A DNA stretch of 64,000 nucleotides from positions 62,001-126,000 of the forward strand of contig CAWKCV010000006.1 of the NCBI GenBank assembly GCA_963848205.1, written 5' to 3'. The stretch's first letter is position 1. Each line of letters starts with the position of its first letter. The notes beneath the pieces are model-generated. The model was not told the origin of the DNA. It did no database searches and saw nothing but the letters and a program-made list of their open reading frames with translations. Positions 17,443 to 26,677 of this stretch are shown in pieces. The stretch comes from BOG-908 sp963848205 (GTDB lineage Bacteria > Pseudomonadota > Alphaproteobacteria > Acetobacterales > Acetobacteraceae). A program made the position numbers and the translations under genes.

Positions 17443-19086
17443 ATGGCGGACCAGAGCCTCGACGGCACGAACGATGCGCCCGACACGCCCGAGTTCAACG
17501 AGGCCGCCTACCTCGTCGCCTTCCCGAAAATCGGCGAGCACATCAAAAGCGGAGTCCTCAAATCCGCCCACGACCACTATCTGCGGCGCGGACAGGCCGA
17601 AGGGCGGCTGAGCCAGCCGCGATACCTCAAGGCGCTGGCCGAACAGGCGCTGCTCTCGCGCCTGGCCGCACCCGCAACGCCGCCGCTGCCCGCGCAGACC
17701 AACCTGGCCCCCATCCAGACGAGCCAGGCCTACATACCGAGCGGGGTGGATGCGATGCTGGCCGCCGAGGGTGGCGCCTGCCTCGTCATCGGCTGGGTGG
17801 ACGACCGCGCCGCACCGCTCTCCGCCGTCTCGGTCGTCCTGCCCGGCGGGCGCGAGGTGCGCAGCGCCGCCATCGCGCGCTGCCGGCGCCCGGACGCGGA
17901 AGCGGCGATCGGCTGCCCGCCCGGCCACCTGCTCGGCTTCTACGCGCTGATCGAGCTCGCCCAACCCGAACCGCCGCCCGCCGGCACGACCGTCCATCTC
18001 TGTTGCGGCCGCGAGCCGATCGCCCATACGCCACGCCCCAATGTCATGCGCCGCGAAACACTGCGCGACAGCGTGTTCGAATATATCCACAACGCCACCT
18101 ATTTCGGCAGCCCCATCGTCGAACTGTTCCTGCAACTGCAACGCGGCATCGGCAACATGCTGCTCGGCATGAACACCGCCATCTCCGCCAGCCTCACCCG
18201 CCTCGCCCACGTCGAGCGGTTCGGCGCGCAGGACAAGACCTTCGCGGGCTCCATCATCGTCTGCCTGTACGGCAAGGCCGAATTCCTGTTTCTGCAGGCG
18301 GCCATGTTCTCCACCGCCTCGCGCGCCGCCGACTACGAATATGTCTTCGTCAGCAACAGCCCCGAACTTGCCGAGATCCTGCAGCGCGAGGCACGGATGG
18401 CGGCATCGCTCTACGGCCTGTCGGTAACGTTGGTGTTCCTGCCGGGCAACGCCGGATTCGGCGCGGCCAACAACATCGCGGCCGCCTACGCCAACAGCGA
18501 CCGCATCCTGATCTGCAACCCCGACATATTCCCCCGCGACGCCGGCTGGGCGGACCGCCATCGCGCCATCGTGGAGGCCTTGCCAGCCGAGCAGACCCAA
18601 TTGTTCGGCGCGCCCTTGTTCTACGACGACGGATCGCTCATGCACGGCGGCATGTTCCTCGCGCGCGACCGTGGCCTGTCGGTCAAGCCCACCGGCATCA
18701 TCGCCGAGGACATGCTGCGCGTGGAGCATTACGGCAAGGGCGCCCCGCCGAACACGGCGATCTATCACACATCCCGACGCGTGCCCGCGGTGACCGGCGC
18801 GTTCATCTCGGCCGACCGTGCCTGGTTCGAACGGCTCGGCGGCTTTTCCGAGGAGTATGTGTTCGGCCATTACGAAGATGCCGACCTGTGCATGAAGAGC
18901 TGGCGCGAGGGCGGGGAAGTCTGGCTGCACGACCTGCCGCTCTGGCATCTCGAAGGAAAAGGCTCCGTGCGACGCAGCGCGCATGAAGGCGGCTCGATGA
19001 TCAACCGCTGGCATTTCACCCGCACGTGGCTGCCCACGATGCTCGCGGAATTCGACGGCGCCGACCCGGCACGTTTGTCGGCATGA
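17443..19086 (+). CDS. Glycosyltransferase family 2 protein
   Basis: 547 residues. The N-terminus has the FNEAAYLVAFPKIGEHI...HYLRRGQAEGR motif common to alphaproteobacterial glycan-island enzymes. The GT2 domain occupies ~residues 260-520: SIIVCLYGKAEFL, FLPGNAGFGAANNIAA, ILICNPDIFPRDAG (the donor/metal DxD equivalent is NPD), and the acceptor/base segment GGFSEEYVFGHYEDADLCMK. Its stop overlaps the start of the downstream GT4 gene (ATGA), so the two are coupled. Donor and acceptor sugars cannot be told from sequence. Confidence 0.87.
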   Translation: MADQSLDGTNDAPDTPEFNEAAYLVAFPKIGEHIKSGVLKSAHDHYLRRGQAEGRLSQPRYLKALAEQALLSRLAAPATPPLPAQTNLAPIQTSQAYIPSGVDAMLAAEGGACLVIGWVDDRAAPLSAVSVVLPGGREVRSAAIARCRRPDAEAAIGCPPGHLLGFYALIELAQPEPPPAGTTVHLCCGREPIAHTPRPNVMRRETLRDSVFEYIHNATYFGSPIVELFLQLQRGIGNMLLGMNTAISASLTRLAHVERFGAQDKTFAGSIIVCLYGKAEFLFLQAAMFSTASRAADYEYVFVSNSPELAEILQREARMAASLYGLSVTLVFLPGNAGFGAANNIAAAYANSDRILICNPDIFPRDAGWADRHRAIVEALPAEQTQLFGAPLFYDDGSLMHGGMFLARDRGLSVKPTGIIAEDMLRVEHYGKGAPPNTAIYHTSRRVPAVTGAFISADRAWFERLGGFSEEYVFGHYEDADLCMKSWREGGEVWLHDLPLWHLEGKGSVRRSAHEGGSMINRWHFTRTWLPTMLAEFDGADPARLSA

Positions 19087-20441
19087 GCGCCGCGCCCGCC
19101 GCACGGCCGAAAATCCTGCTCATCAGCCTGTTCCACCCCGAGCTGATACGCGGCGGCGCACAGCAGATCGCCTACGAACTGTTCGAAGGCCTGCGCGACC
19201 GCGACGCGTTCGACTGCGTTTTCCTGGCCTCGATCGACAACACAAAATACACCGCCCTCTACAAAGCCGGAGCGCGCATCACGGGGTTCGACGGGCGGCC
19301 GAACGAATACGTGTTCCTGTCGCGCGACTACGACCATACATGGCACAAGACCGGCGCCCCACTGAACATGGAAGCGCTCGCCGACTTCCTGCGCCTCATC
19401 AAGCCCGACGTGGTGCACGTGCACCATTTCCTCACCCTCGGCATCGACGTGCTGACACTCATCCGCCGCACGCTGCCCGATTGCCGGCTCGTCTTCACGT
19501 TCCACGAATTCATGGCCATCTGCGCCGCCGACGGTCACATGGTCCGCCGCACGGACCGCTCGCTGTGCACACATGCGAGCCAGGTCCGCTGCCATCAATG
19601 TTTCCCCGAGCGCGGGCCTGAGCAATTCCTGATGCGCAAGATGTGGTTCACCCGCCATTTCGACCAGGTGGATGCCTTCACCTGCCCCGGCCGCTTCATG
19701 GTCGAGCGCTATACGGAGTGGGGTATACCGCCGCACAAGATCAGCTTCGTCACCAATGGCCAGCGCAATTACGCGCCGGCGGGCAAACTTCCCTCCGCCA
19801 GCGAACGGCGCAACCGCTTTGGCTTCTTCGGCCAGTATGTCGATGTGAAAGGCGTGCAGCTCCTGTTACGCGCCGTCGAGCTGCTCCGCGCCGAAGGCTT
19901 CACTGACTTCAGTGTCGATCTGAACGGCGACAACATACGTTACGCAAGTCCCGCGGGGCGCGAGATATTCGAGTCGTTCTTTGCCGCCGAGAATGCCCGC
20001 CCCATTGCCGAGCGGATCGTGATCGATCGCGGCTCCTACGAGGTCATGCAACTGAAAAGCCGCATGGCGCGCGTGGATTGGTGCATCGTTCCCAGCATCT
20101 GGTGGGAAAGCTTTGGTTTGGTCGTCTCCGAAGCCTGGATGTTCGGCCGTCCTGTGATCTGCAGCAACGCCGGCGGCCTGGCCGAACGCAATCTCGACGA
20201 AGTCTTCGCGCTTCACTTCCAGTTGGGCGACCATCGTGCCTTGGCTGAAACGATGCATCGCGCCTGCACCGAGCCAGGTCTGTGGGACCGGCTTGCACAG
20301 GCCATCCCCACGCCGCCCAGCCGCGACGAAATGGTCGACGGTTTTCTCGAAGTCTACGGCCTCAAAAACCGAACATATGATCCAGTGAAAATCCTCCCCG
20401 CCCGTCCTCCAGCCCGTGGTAGCCGAACAGCCGGCAAGTGA
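19083..20441 (+). CDS. Glycosyltransferase family 4 protein
   Basis: 452 residues, GT-B fold. N-terminal domain with PELIRGGAQQIAYELFEGL and DVVHVHHFLTLG; four clustered cysteines (CTHASQVRCHQCF, plus CAADG) near residue 150-180, a pattern seen in a subset of GT4 enzymes. The C-terminal nucleotide-sugar domain carries FGFFGQYVDVKG and the E-x7-E signature ESFGLVVSEAWMFGRPVIC. ATG at 19083 overlaps the upstream GT2 stop. Its last 80 bases overlap convergently with the unknown minus-strand gene ending at 20362. Confidence 0.88.
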   Translation: MSAAPAARPKILLISLFHPELIRGGAQQIAYELFEGLRDRDAFDCVFLASIDNTKYTALYKAGARITGFDGRPNEYVFLSRDYDHTWHKTGAPLNMEALADFLRLIKPDVVHVHHFLTLGIDVLTLIRRTLPDCRLVFTFHEFMAICAADGHMVRRTDRSLCTHASQVRCHQCFPERGPEQFLMRKMWFTRHFDQVDAFTCPGRFMVERYTEWGIPPHKISFVTNGQRNYAPAGKLPSASERRNRFGFFGQYVDVKGVQLLLRAVELLRAEGFTDFSVDLNGDNIRYASPAGREIFESFFAAENARPIAERIVIDRGSYEVMQLKSRMARVDWCIVPSIWWESFGLVVSEAWMFGRPVICSNAGGLAERNLDEVFALHFQLGDHRALAETMHRACTEPGLWDRLAQAIPTPPSRDEMVDGFLEVYGLKNRTYDPVKILPARPPARGSRTAGK

Positions 20442-22254
20442 CGTCGCGCACAAGCACATAGCCAGCCTCGCCTGCACGCCCCATCTCGTCGGTCCCGAAA
20501 ATCTCGTGCGGCCGTATCAACGCGCTGCCCGAACACGCGATCCGCCGCGCCTTCGTGTCGATCACCTGGCCATATTCATCTATCAGTTGGAGTTCCGTGC
20601 TGGAGAAATCGTGCCATGCCGCACTCGCAGGATAGATCAGCACCGCAAAGCTGCGACGCAGGCCGAACCCGAGCTTGAGAAACAGCCTTGTCGACAGTCC
20701 GGGCGGCGGCCCTGAATAGGATTGCGGTTCGTCGCGATAGGTCATCGCCGTGTTAAAGATGTGCGCGCCAAAACTCGTATCCGCGCCATGTCCGCTCACC
20801 CGATGCTCGTAGCGGAACAATCCATGCAGCCAACCGTCGGCTTGCCCACCCTCACGAAAGTCATAGACCAGCTCGGCATGTCCGGCCTGTGTCGTGAGTT
20901 CGGCCAGATCGAACGCCAGATCGTGGCCGCGTGGGAGATTGCCGAGAAAACGTTGCGCGCTCAGCCGCCCGTCAGGTGAAAACACGTCGAGCCGAAGTGG
21001 CAACGTCGCCTGCGTCTCGGCCATCGGGTTCGGCTGCACGATCGTCCGATACTGTTCCGGCGGTAGAATCGGGAATGGCAAAAGATAGCCCCGGCCTAGC
21101 AGATTATGCAGATTGGCGATTCCGGCATCCGGTCGCAGGTCCGCACGTTCCACGTTCACGTGCGCAATGCGCGTGTTCGCACCACGACGCACTTCGTAAC
21201 GCGGTCGCACCACATGCCGGCCGGTGCGCAACTCGATTTGCGCGGGCCAGCGCACGTCGGGCAGCAACTCCGCCACATCCACCTCGATGCTAGCAAACGG
21301 CGCCACCTCGCGCGCAATCGGCACCGGGGCCTCGGCACCCATGCGATCCAGCACGATCGCACTCGCCGGAATGGCCGCAGCATGGCTGTTCTGCACCCAC
21401 AATGTCACCCGTTCGCCCTCGCCCGGCGCGGGCAGCCCGGCATAGCGATCGGACGGCCATGCATTGGCGTCGTGCGTCACCGATAGCCCGGTATCTGCAC
21501 CTTCACCCGCATCGGCGCGGTAGGTATCCAGCGCATATTTCACCACGTCGTGCCCCGCGACACCGATCGCATGAATGAAGAGCTGCCCAGTGAACTCTCC
21601 CAACCCAAAACGCGCGCGCACCTCGCAACTATCGATGATGAAACCTGCATTGCCACCTGCCAACGCCTGTTCCCAAGTCGCTAAAACCGCACCATCGGCG
21701 CCGAACAGCCGCAACCACAATCGCACGTCGCGCGCGCCATAGCCCGACCAGTAGTTCGCGCTGACGAGCCGGGTGGAAAGCCCGCCGGCGTCGCGGAAAA
21801 ACGCATGATTGGTGGCGAAATTCAGCCGGTCGAGATAGGCCCGCGCCGTCAACATCTCGGCGGGCAAACGCGTCACGTCCAGCGAGAGCAGACGTGCGGA
21901 CGGAGGGCACAGCGCCGACAGACGCGCTTCCAGCCGCCCGGTATCGAATGACGCAGTCAGCACGCAAGCCGCCTGCGACTGAGGCAGGTCCACGATCGGC
22001 CGCGCCGGCAATCCGGCCAGCGTCGTGCCGAGCGCATCGACGTCCTGCACGTAAAACTCGGCCGGCGCCGGCATTTCCGGATGCAACGCATACAGTGCAC
22101 CGGCCACCCCGTCGGGGTCGAACACCGCCAACGGGCCGGCCGCGCGCAATTGCTGCGCCAGTGCCGCGATCGCCTCGGCAGCCAGGGGATGCACGAAGGC
22201 CTTGTAGAGAACATTGCCGCCACGTCGGGCGTCGAAGGTCTGGATGTCGAGCAT
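20362..22254 (-). CDS. Unknown 630-residue protein between glycan genes
   Basis: Long ORF with consistent codon bias, no signal peptide, no membrane segment and no motif I recognise. The N-terminal third looks alpha/beta (AVFDPDGVAGALYAL); the remainder is rich in short strands with many Trp, Tyr and Phe (ANYWSGYGARDVRLWLRLF, MTYRDEPQSYSGPP), suggesting beta-sandwich domains. Ends FGYHGLEDGRGGFSLDHMFGF. It converges on the GT4 gene with an 80-base overlap and is followed upstream-to-downstream by the ELM1-like gene on the same strand only 9 bases away, so a role in the same surface pathway is plausible. Confidence 0.7.
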   Translation of the reverse strand: MLDIQTFDARRGGNVLYKAFVHPLAAEAIAALAQQLRAAGPLAVFDPDGVAGALYALHPEMPAPAEFYVQDVDALGTTLAGLPARPIVDLPQSQAACVLTASFDTGRLEARLSALCPPSARLLSLDVTRLPAEMLTARAYLDRLNFATNHAFFRDAGGLSTRLVSANYWSGYGARDVRLWLRLFGADGAVLATWEQALAGGNAGFIIDSCEVRARFGLGEFTGQLFIHAIGVAGHDVVKYALDTYRADAGEGADTGLSVTHDANAWPSDRYAGLPAPGEGERVTLWVQNSHAAAIPASAIVLDRMGAEAPVPIAREVAPFASIEVDVAELLPDVRWPAQIELRTGRHVVRPRYEVRRGANTRIAHVNVERADLRPDAGIANLHNLLGRGYLLPFPILPPEQYRTIVQPNPMAETQATLPLRLDVFSPDGRLSAQRFLGNLPRGHDLAFDLAELTTQAGHAELVYDFREGGQADGWLHGLFRYEHRVSGHGADTSFGAHIFNTAMTYRDEPQSYSGPPPGLSTRLFLKLGFGLRRSFAVLIYPASAAWHDFSSTELQLIDEYGQVIDTKARRIACSGSALIRPHEIFGTDEMGRAGEAGYVLVRDVTCRLFGYHGLEDGRGGFSLDHMFGF

Positions 22255-22263
22255 GCGCCGTGT

Positions 22264-23193
22264 CTAGCCCAACTGCAGGCGGCGGCGAACCTCCTCGCCG
22301 GCCGCCGCCGTGTCGTCGATCGGCTGCACCGGCCAGCCTTCCAGCCTGCCAGCGAACGGGCGCACACGGCCCGCCTTCACCAACGAAGCCCGAAATCGTC
22401 CGATTCTGGCAGACCGGCCGGGCAGGTCGGCCACCAGAACCGGCGCATGCGTCGCCACCGCTTCGGACACCATCGAGATGCTGTCGACCGTCACCACGAT
22501 CGCGTCCGCGCTCGCCAGCAGCCCGAAATACGGGTTCTCCCCCTCCATGTTCCACACCCAGCCGCCCAATTGGCCAAGTTCGCGCGTCAATATCGCCCTC
22601 GCCTCGGGGGCCGTGCGCCGCGACGGCGTCACCGCCACACCCACCTGGTCAGCCCGCATCATCTCGGCCAATCCCGCGGCAAGCCCGCTTGCTTCGGCCG
22701 CGCCAAGCCGAAACCGCCCATTGCTGCCGCCCACCAGCACCGCCACCAGCGGCCGCCGCAAGTGCGCAAGCCGCCCGGCCCATGCCTCGCGCGCCGCCAG
22801 CAGCCGCGCCGGTGTCGCCCGATGCAATGCCGTGCGCGTGACGATCACGTTCGGCCCCGACAATCCGTCATGCGCATTGGCGACCACCAGATCGAAACGG
22901 TCTAGCGCCATGCGCGGATTCTGCACCTGCACCACCACGCTCCCCCGCCGCCGGCAGGCTGCCCCCACCGCACCCGCCGTACCACCGGCGGTGAACAATA
23001 GGCCGGGCGGGGGGGCCTCGATCCCGACGGAAGCTAGGGGATCGGGCCAGATCTTGGCCGGGAGCCAGGACCAGGGTTTTCTTGGGTGCAACTCGAGCAG
23101 GCTCGGCTGCAGTCCGGCGGCTTCGGCCAGGCCGAGCGCCTGAGCTTGCAGGCCGGCATAAGGTTCGGTGAGAATCGCGCTAACCGTAGTCAT
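22264..23193 (-). CDS. ELM1/GtrOC1-like family protein
   Basis: 309 residues resembling the mitochondrial-fission ELM1 / nucleoside-diphosphate-sugar epimerase-like family: short N-terminal ILTEPYAGLQAQALGLAEA, conserved VVVQVQNPRMALDRFDLVV, VTRTALHR, LVGGSNGRFRL, then DQVGVAVTPSRRT and VTVDSISMVSEAVAT. The fold is GT-B-like, but the bacterial function is unknown. ATG at 23193 is used; the open frame continues into the border repeat at 23201-23240, which would add a non-homologous tail. 9 bases separate its stop from the 630-residue gene downstream on the minus strand. Confidence 0.8.
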   Translation of the reverse strand: MTTVSAILTEPYAGLQAQALGLAEAAGLQPSLLELHPRKPWSWLPAKIWPDPLASVGIEAPPPGLLFTAGGTAGAVGAACRRRGSVVVQVQNPRMALDRFDLVVANAHDGLSGPNVIVTRTALHRATPARLLAAREAWAGRLAHLRRPLVAVLVGGSNGRFRLGAAEASGLAAGLAEMMRADQVGVAVTPSRRTAPEARAILTRELGQLGGWVWNMEGENPYFGLLASADAIVVTVDSISMVSEAVATHAPVLVADLPGRSARIGRFRASLVKAGRVRPFAGRLEGWPVQPIDDTAAAGEEVRRRLQLG

Positions 23194-23200
23194 AGAGAAG

Positions 23201-23240
23201 AAAGCAGTCCTTTTTTGAGAAAAGGACCAAAAAACTTTTG
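23201..23240 (+). repeat. Border repeat, copy 2 (ELM1/YihY divergent junction)
   Basis: AAAGCAGTCC lead, GTCCTTTTTT hairpin arm and GGACCAAAAAACTTTTG tail. It lies in a divergent intergenic gap, so it is not restricted to 3' ends. Confidence 0.88.
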
Positions 23241-23301
23241 ATCCTTTGGTGCTTGGCCTTGCCGGGCAACTGCACAATCCGTGGTCACGTTAGGCCTGCG
23301 T

Positions 23302-24342
23302 ATGGGAGCACACCGCATGGACAAACAGGTTGCCCCCCGCAAGCCGGTGCCGAAAGCTCGGGGCGACATGATCGACCCGAGCGTGATGGCGCGCTCACCG
23401 CGTGCCGCCGAACTCGGCCGCCTTGCCCGCCACCCGCTGGAGATCCCCTGGGCCGGCTGGCGCCACGTCATCATGCGCACCGCCCGCGAGGTCATCACCG
23501 ACCGCATCTCGCTCTCTGCCGCCGGCTGCGCGTTCTATGCGACGCTGGCGCTGTTTCCCGCAATCTCCATGCTGGTCTCGATCTACGGCCTGGTGTTCGA
23601 CCCCGCGACCGTCGGTCCCCAAATGGCCGTCCTGCGCGACCTGCTGCCGCCATCCGCGTACCAGCTCATCGCCGACCGCGTGCAGCTCCTCGTCAGCAAG
23701 CCAGCCGGCACGCTCACCTTCAGCCTGGTAGTCAGCATCCTCATCGCGCTGTGGTCCGCCTCCACCGGCACCAAATCCATCCTCGGCGCGCTCAACCTGG
23801 CCTACGAGGAGCGCGAGCAACGCAGCTTCGTCCAATTCCAGCTCACCGCGCTCGGCATGACCCTCGGCGCCATCCTGGCGGCCGTCATCGGCCTTGCCGC
23901 ACTCGTCGGGCTCCCGGTGCTCGTCAACATGCTCGACATTTCGGCCCACGGCGCCTTCATCGCGCGCGCCGCCAGCCTGTCGGCGCTGGTCGTGTTCGTG
24001 CTGCTCGCCTTGTCGCTGCTCTACCGTTTCGGCCCGTCCCGCAAAGCCGCGGCCTGGCGTTGGGTCACCCCCGGCTCGATGGTCGCGACATCGCTATGGC
24101 TCCTGGCATCCGCCCTGTTCAGCTACTACGTGCAGCATCTCGCCCGCTACGACGCGACCTACGGACCGCTTGGCGCCGTCGTCGGCGTCATGATGTGGTT
24201 TTACGTGAGCGCGCTGGCTGTGCTGGTCGGCGCCGAGCTCAATGCCGAGCTGGAACTACAGACGGTGCAGGACAGCACTGCAGGCGAGGAACAGCCTATT
24301 GGTGCGCGTGGTGCCTATGTCGCCGACCATGTCGCGCGCTAG
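23302..24342 (+). CDS. YihY/BrkB family inner-membrane protein
   Basis: 346 residues with about six transmembrane helices. Family hallmarks: DRISLSAAGCAFYATLALFPAISMLVSIYG near residue 70, LWSASTGTKSILGALNLAYEERE, and the C-terminal YDATYGPLGAVVGVMMWFYVSALAVLVGAELNAEL. Once called ribonuclease BN, the family has no agreed function. I use the ATG at 23302; a GTG at 23281 and an ATG at 23317 are alternatives. The 3' end overlaps the convergent rlpA-like gene by 47 bases. Confidence 0.9.
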   Translation: MGAHRMDKQVAPRKPVPKARGDMIDPSVMARSPRAAELGRLARHPLEIPWAGWRHVIMRTAREVITDRISLSAAGCAFYATLALFPAISMLVSIYGLVFDPATVGPQMAVLRDLLPPSAYQLIADRVQLLVSKPAGTLTFSLVVSILIALWSASTGTKSILGALNLAYEEREQRSFVQFQLTALGMTLGAILAAVIGLAALVGLPVLVNMLDISAHGAFIARAASLSALVVFVLLALSLLYRFGPSRKAAAWRWVTPGSMVATSLWLLASALFSYYVQHLARYDATYGPLGAVVGVMMWFYVSALAVLVGAELNAELELQTVQDSTAGEEQPIGARGAYVADHVAR

Positions 24343-24811
24343 CGCCGGCTGAACGCGACTCGATATCGGCCGCATCTGGCGGCGCTTCGGCCAACTCCTG
24401 AGCCTCCTCGGGCGCTACCTGCGCCAACGTCACGTCGGCCACGCCACGGCTGACGATACCGAGCCGCGCGGCCGCTTCGTGGCTGAGGTCGATGCAACGG
24501 ACGCCATGCGGCGGTTCGCGGTCGTTCACGCGCACGATGATGGAGCGCCCACTCTCCTGCAGGGTGACGCGCACGTACGAGCCGAGCGGCAACGTCGGAT
24601 GGGCGGCCGTCATCTTGCTGCTGTCGAAGATTTCTCCGCTGGTGGTGCGCAATCCTTCATGCCGCGGCCCATACCAGCTCGCCTCGCCACTTTCGCTCCA
24701 GGCGGCGGCATCGACCGGGCCATCCGAGACGCTCGCCGCTCGGCCAGGCAGGCCGAACAGGCAAACGGCCGAAAGGAGAGCGGCAGATAGATGCAGGCCC
24801 GAAGCGCGCAT
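24296..24811 (-). CDS. RlpA-like double-psi beta-barrel protein
   Basis: 171 residues: signal peptide (HLSAALLSAVCLFGLPGRAA), then a DPBB domain with GEASWYGPRHEGLRTTSGE, FDSSKMTAAHPTLPLGSYV, and IIVRVNDREPPHGVRCIDLSHEAA. RlpA proteins act on peptidoglycan, some as lytic transglycosylases on naked glycan at the septum. The catalytic aspartate matches VNDRE. There is no SPOR domain and no lipobox; the tail is His/Arg-rich. ATG at 24811 has GGGAG 7 bases upstream; an earlier in-frame ATG at 24844 lacks this. Confidence 0.87.
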   Translation of the reverse strand: MRASGLHLSAALLSAVCLFGLPGRAASVSDGPVDAAAWSESGEASWYGPRHEGLRTTSGEIFDSSKMTAAHPTLPLGSYVRVTLQESGRSIIVRVNDREPPHGVRCIDLSHEAAARLGIVSRGVADVTLAQVAPEEAQELAEAPPDAADIESRSAGASARHGRRHRHHAHQ

Positions 24812-24844
24812 GAAAACTCCCGAAAAGAACCCTTGATGTAACAA

Positions 24845-25217
24845 AATGAGGTAACGGGCCCGTGAGATGGTTTCCCATTGAGACTACAGATCGCATTCTT
24901 GGCAAGCAAAAAAATGCGTGAGACACATGAACACACGTGCGGCAGGGATAAGTGCGGCCCTAAACCGGGGAATGGGCTTTATTCATCGTTACGCAGCCAA
25001 TACTCATGCTCAAACCATCTTCCACAGTCGGTGCGGAGATGACGCGCTCCTGCGATGAATTCGCCACAACTGCGTTTCGGTGGCCCGGTATCGACCTATG
25101 CTTTGGTTTTTTGCGCCAATACGAATCGCGCATTTCATCACGGCCCCGTGATAAAAATCCGCCGCCTCGCCTGGCTTTTCGCCTTCCTGTCGGTGACCCG
25201 TGCCGAGCATCCGCCGG
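24845..25217. other. 373-bp intergenic stretch upstream of rlpA-like gene
   Basis: Lies between the 3' end of the MFS gene and the start of the RlpA-like gene, both on the minus strand, so it should hold the rlpA-like promoter. I see no convincing -35/-10 pair, terminator, RNA gene or conserved ORF; only a short palindrome ACGGGCCCGT at 24854-24863. Confidence 0.5.
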
Positions 25218-26484
25218 TCATGCGGCGCGCGTGGGCGAACCCGGACGGCGCTCTTGAAAACTGCGGCTTATTCGCAACAGGATGGCCAGCGCAGGCAGGC
25301 TGATGAGGATCGTCGTCACGTAAAGCAGCCTGTAGCCCAACGCGTGGGCCGCATGCCCGCCGAAGCCGCCAAATGTGTGGAACGCCAAGGCTGCCAGCGA
25401 TGACAGCAAGGCATACTGGGTCGCCGTGTAGGAAACCGAGCACAGGGAGGAGACATAGGTGAGGAACGCCATGTCGGCGCACGCGCCGGCGAAATTCTCC
25501 GTCAACATCTTCACCAGCAGGGCCGCCTCGCTCGGGCCCGAAGCCAGCAGCATCAGATAAAGGCCGAGCGAGGCAGCCTGAGCCAGGCCAGTCAGCAGCA
25601 ACGCCCGCTTGGTGCCCAGGCGCAGCACCAGCCAGCCGCCGACCGCCACGCCGGCCAATGTGCCAGCCCACGACCAGCCACTGGCCGCACCGATCGCCTC
25701 CGGCGTGAAGCCCACGCGATACCGATAGAACGCCGTCGCCGAATCGTCGGCCAGCACTTTCCCAAGCCTGAACAGGATGACGAACGCCAGTATCCATGTC
25801 GCCTGCGGCCGCGCGAGAAAGTCGCGCAACGGCGCCAGAAAGGCGACTTCCACTTCCGCCCGCCACCCGGCCCGCCGCGCCGTCTGGGCGACCTGCACAG
25901 CGGGTGCCGCCATTGTCACAAGCACCCCGGCAGCCAGCAAGACGGCCACGCACAGCAAGGCCGTGTGCCAGCCGACACGGTGCGCCAGAAAGATCACACC
26001 GGTGGTGGACGCCAGCATGGCGCCCCTGTAGCCCCAGACATAGGCGGCGAGCGCGCTGCCCTGCAGCTGCTCCGGGAATGTCTCTATCCGCCAGGCGTCG
26101 ATGAGTATGTCCTGGCTTGCCGAGAGAAACGCCAGGCCGAGCGCCGCCAGGACGGTCACGGCGGGCGCGCGGCCAGGGTCGCTGAGCGCCAGTGCCGCGG
26201 CCGCGCAGGCCAGCAGCGGCTGGACTACGAACAGCCAGAACCGCCGCCGCCCCAAACCCGCGAACTCGTGCGGGCACCGGCCGGTCGAAGAACCCGGACC
26301 AGAGAAATTTCAGCGCGTATGGCAATCCAAGCCACGCGGTCATGCCGACCGACTGCACCGAGATGCCATACGTCGTGAACCAGAGTTGCAGGGTCGATGC
26401 CGTCAGTGCGAGCGGCAGACCGCTGAGAAAACCGAACGCCCCCATCAGCCAGAGATCTTTCGGTTCGGCCGACTCGGTTGTCAT
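25218..26484 (-). pseudogene. AmpG-like MFS permease, interrupted by a +1 frameshift
   Basis: Major-facilitator protein most like the AmpG muropeptide-permease group: DLWLMGAFGFLSGLPLALTAS, WLGLPYALKFLWSGFFDRPVP, then in the next frame LGRRRFWLFVVQPLLA, LAFLSASQDILIDAWRIE and LTENFAGACADMAFLTYVSSLCS. About 12 membrane helices. Reading frames join if one C of the CCC (GGG at 26272-26274 on the plus strand) is skipped, giving ~421 residues of usual family length and the junction HEFAGLGRRRF. Otherwise the first frame degenerates into Arg/Gly-rich sequence. Start is ATG at 26484. AmpG imports anhydro-muropeptides for cell-wall recycling; the subfamily is inferred. Confidence 0.8.
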
Positions 26485-26677
26485 GGCGCCGACACTAGGC
26501 GATGGCGCGAGCCGGCATCCAGCGCCCGGGCGCATCACCGGCGTCACGTCACACGCCAGGCTGCACATACGGCTGCAATTGTTACAAAGGTGGATCTTTC
26601 GTCGAAGGTGGTAACGATGGTATCACATCGCGAAGTCGTGATCCTGATCGTGACTTTTCGAAAGCCGGGGGGCTTGC

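Noticed and set aside
17107..19104. 665-codon minus-strand ORF opposite the sulfotransferase and GT2 genes
   Set aside because: Shadow of GC-rich coding sequence; no motif and no ribosome-binding site.
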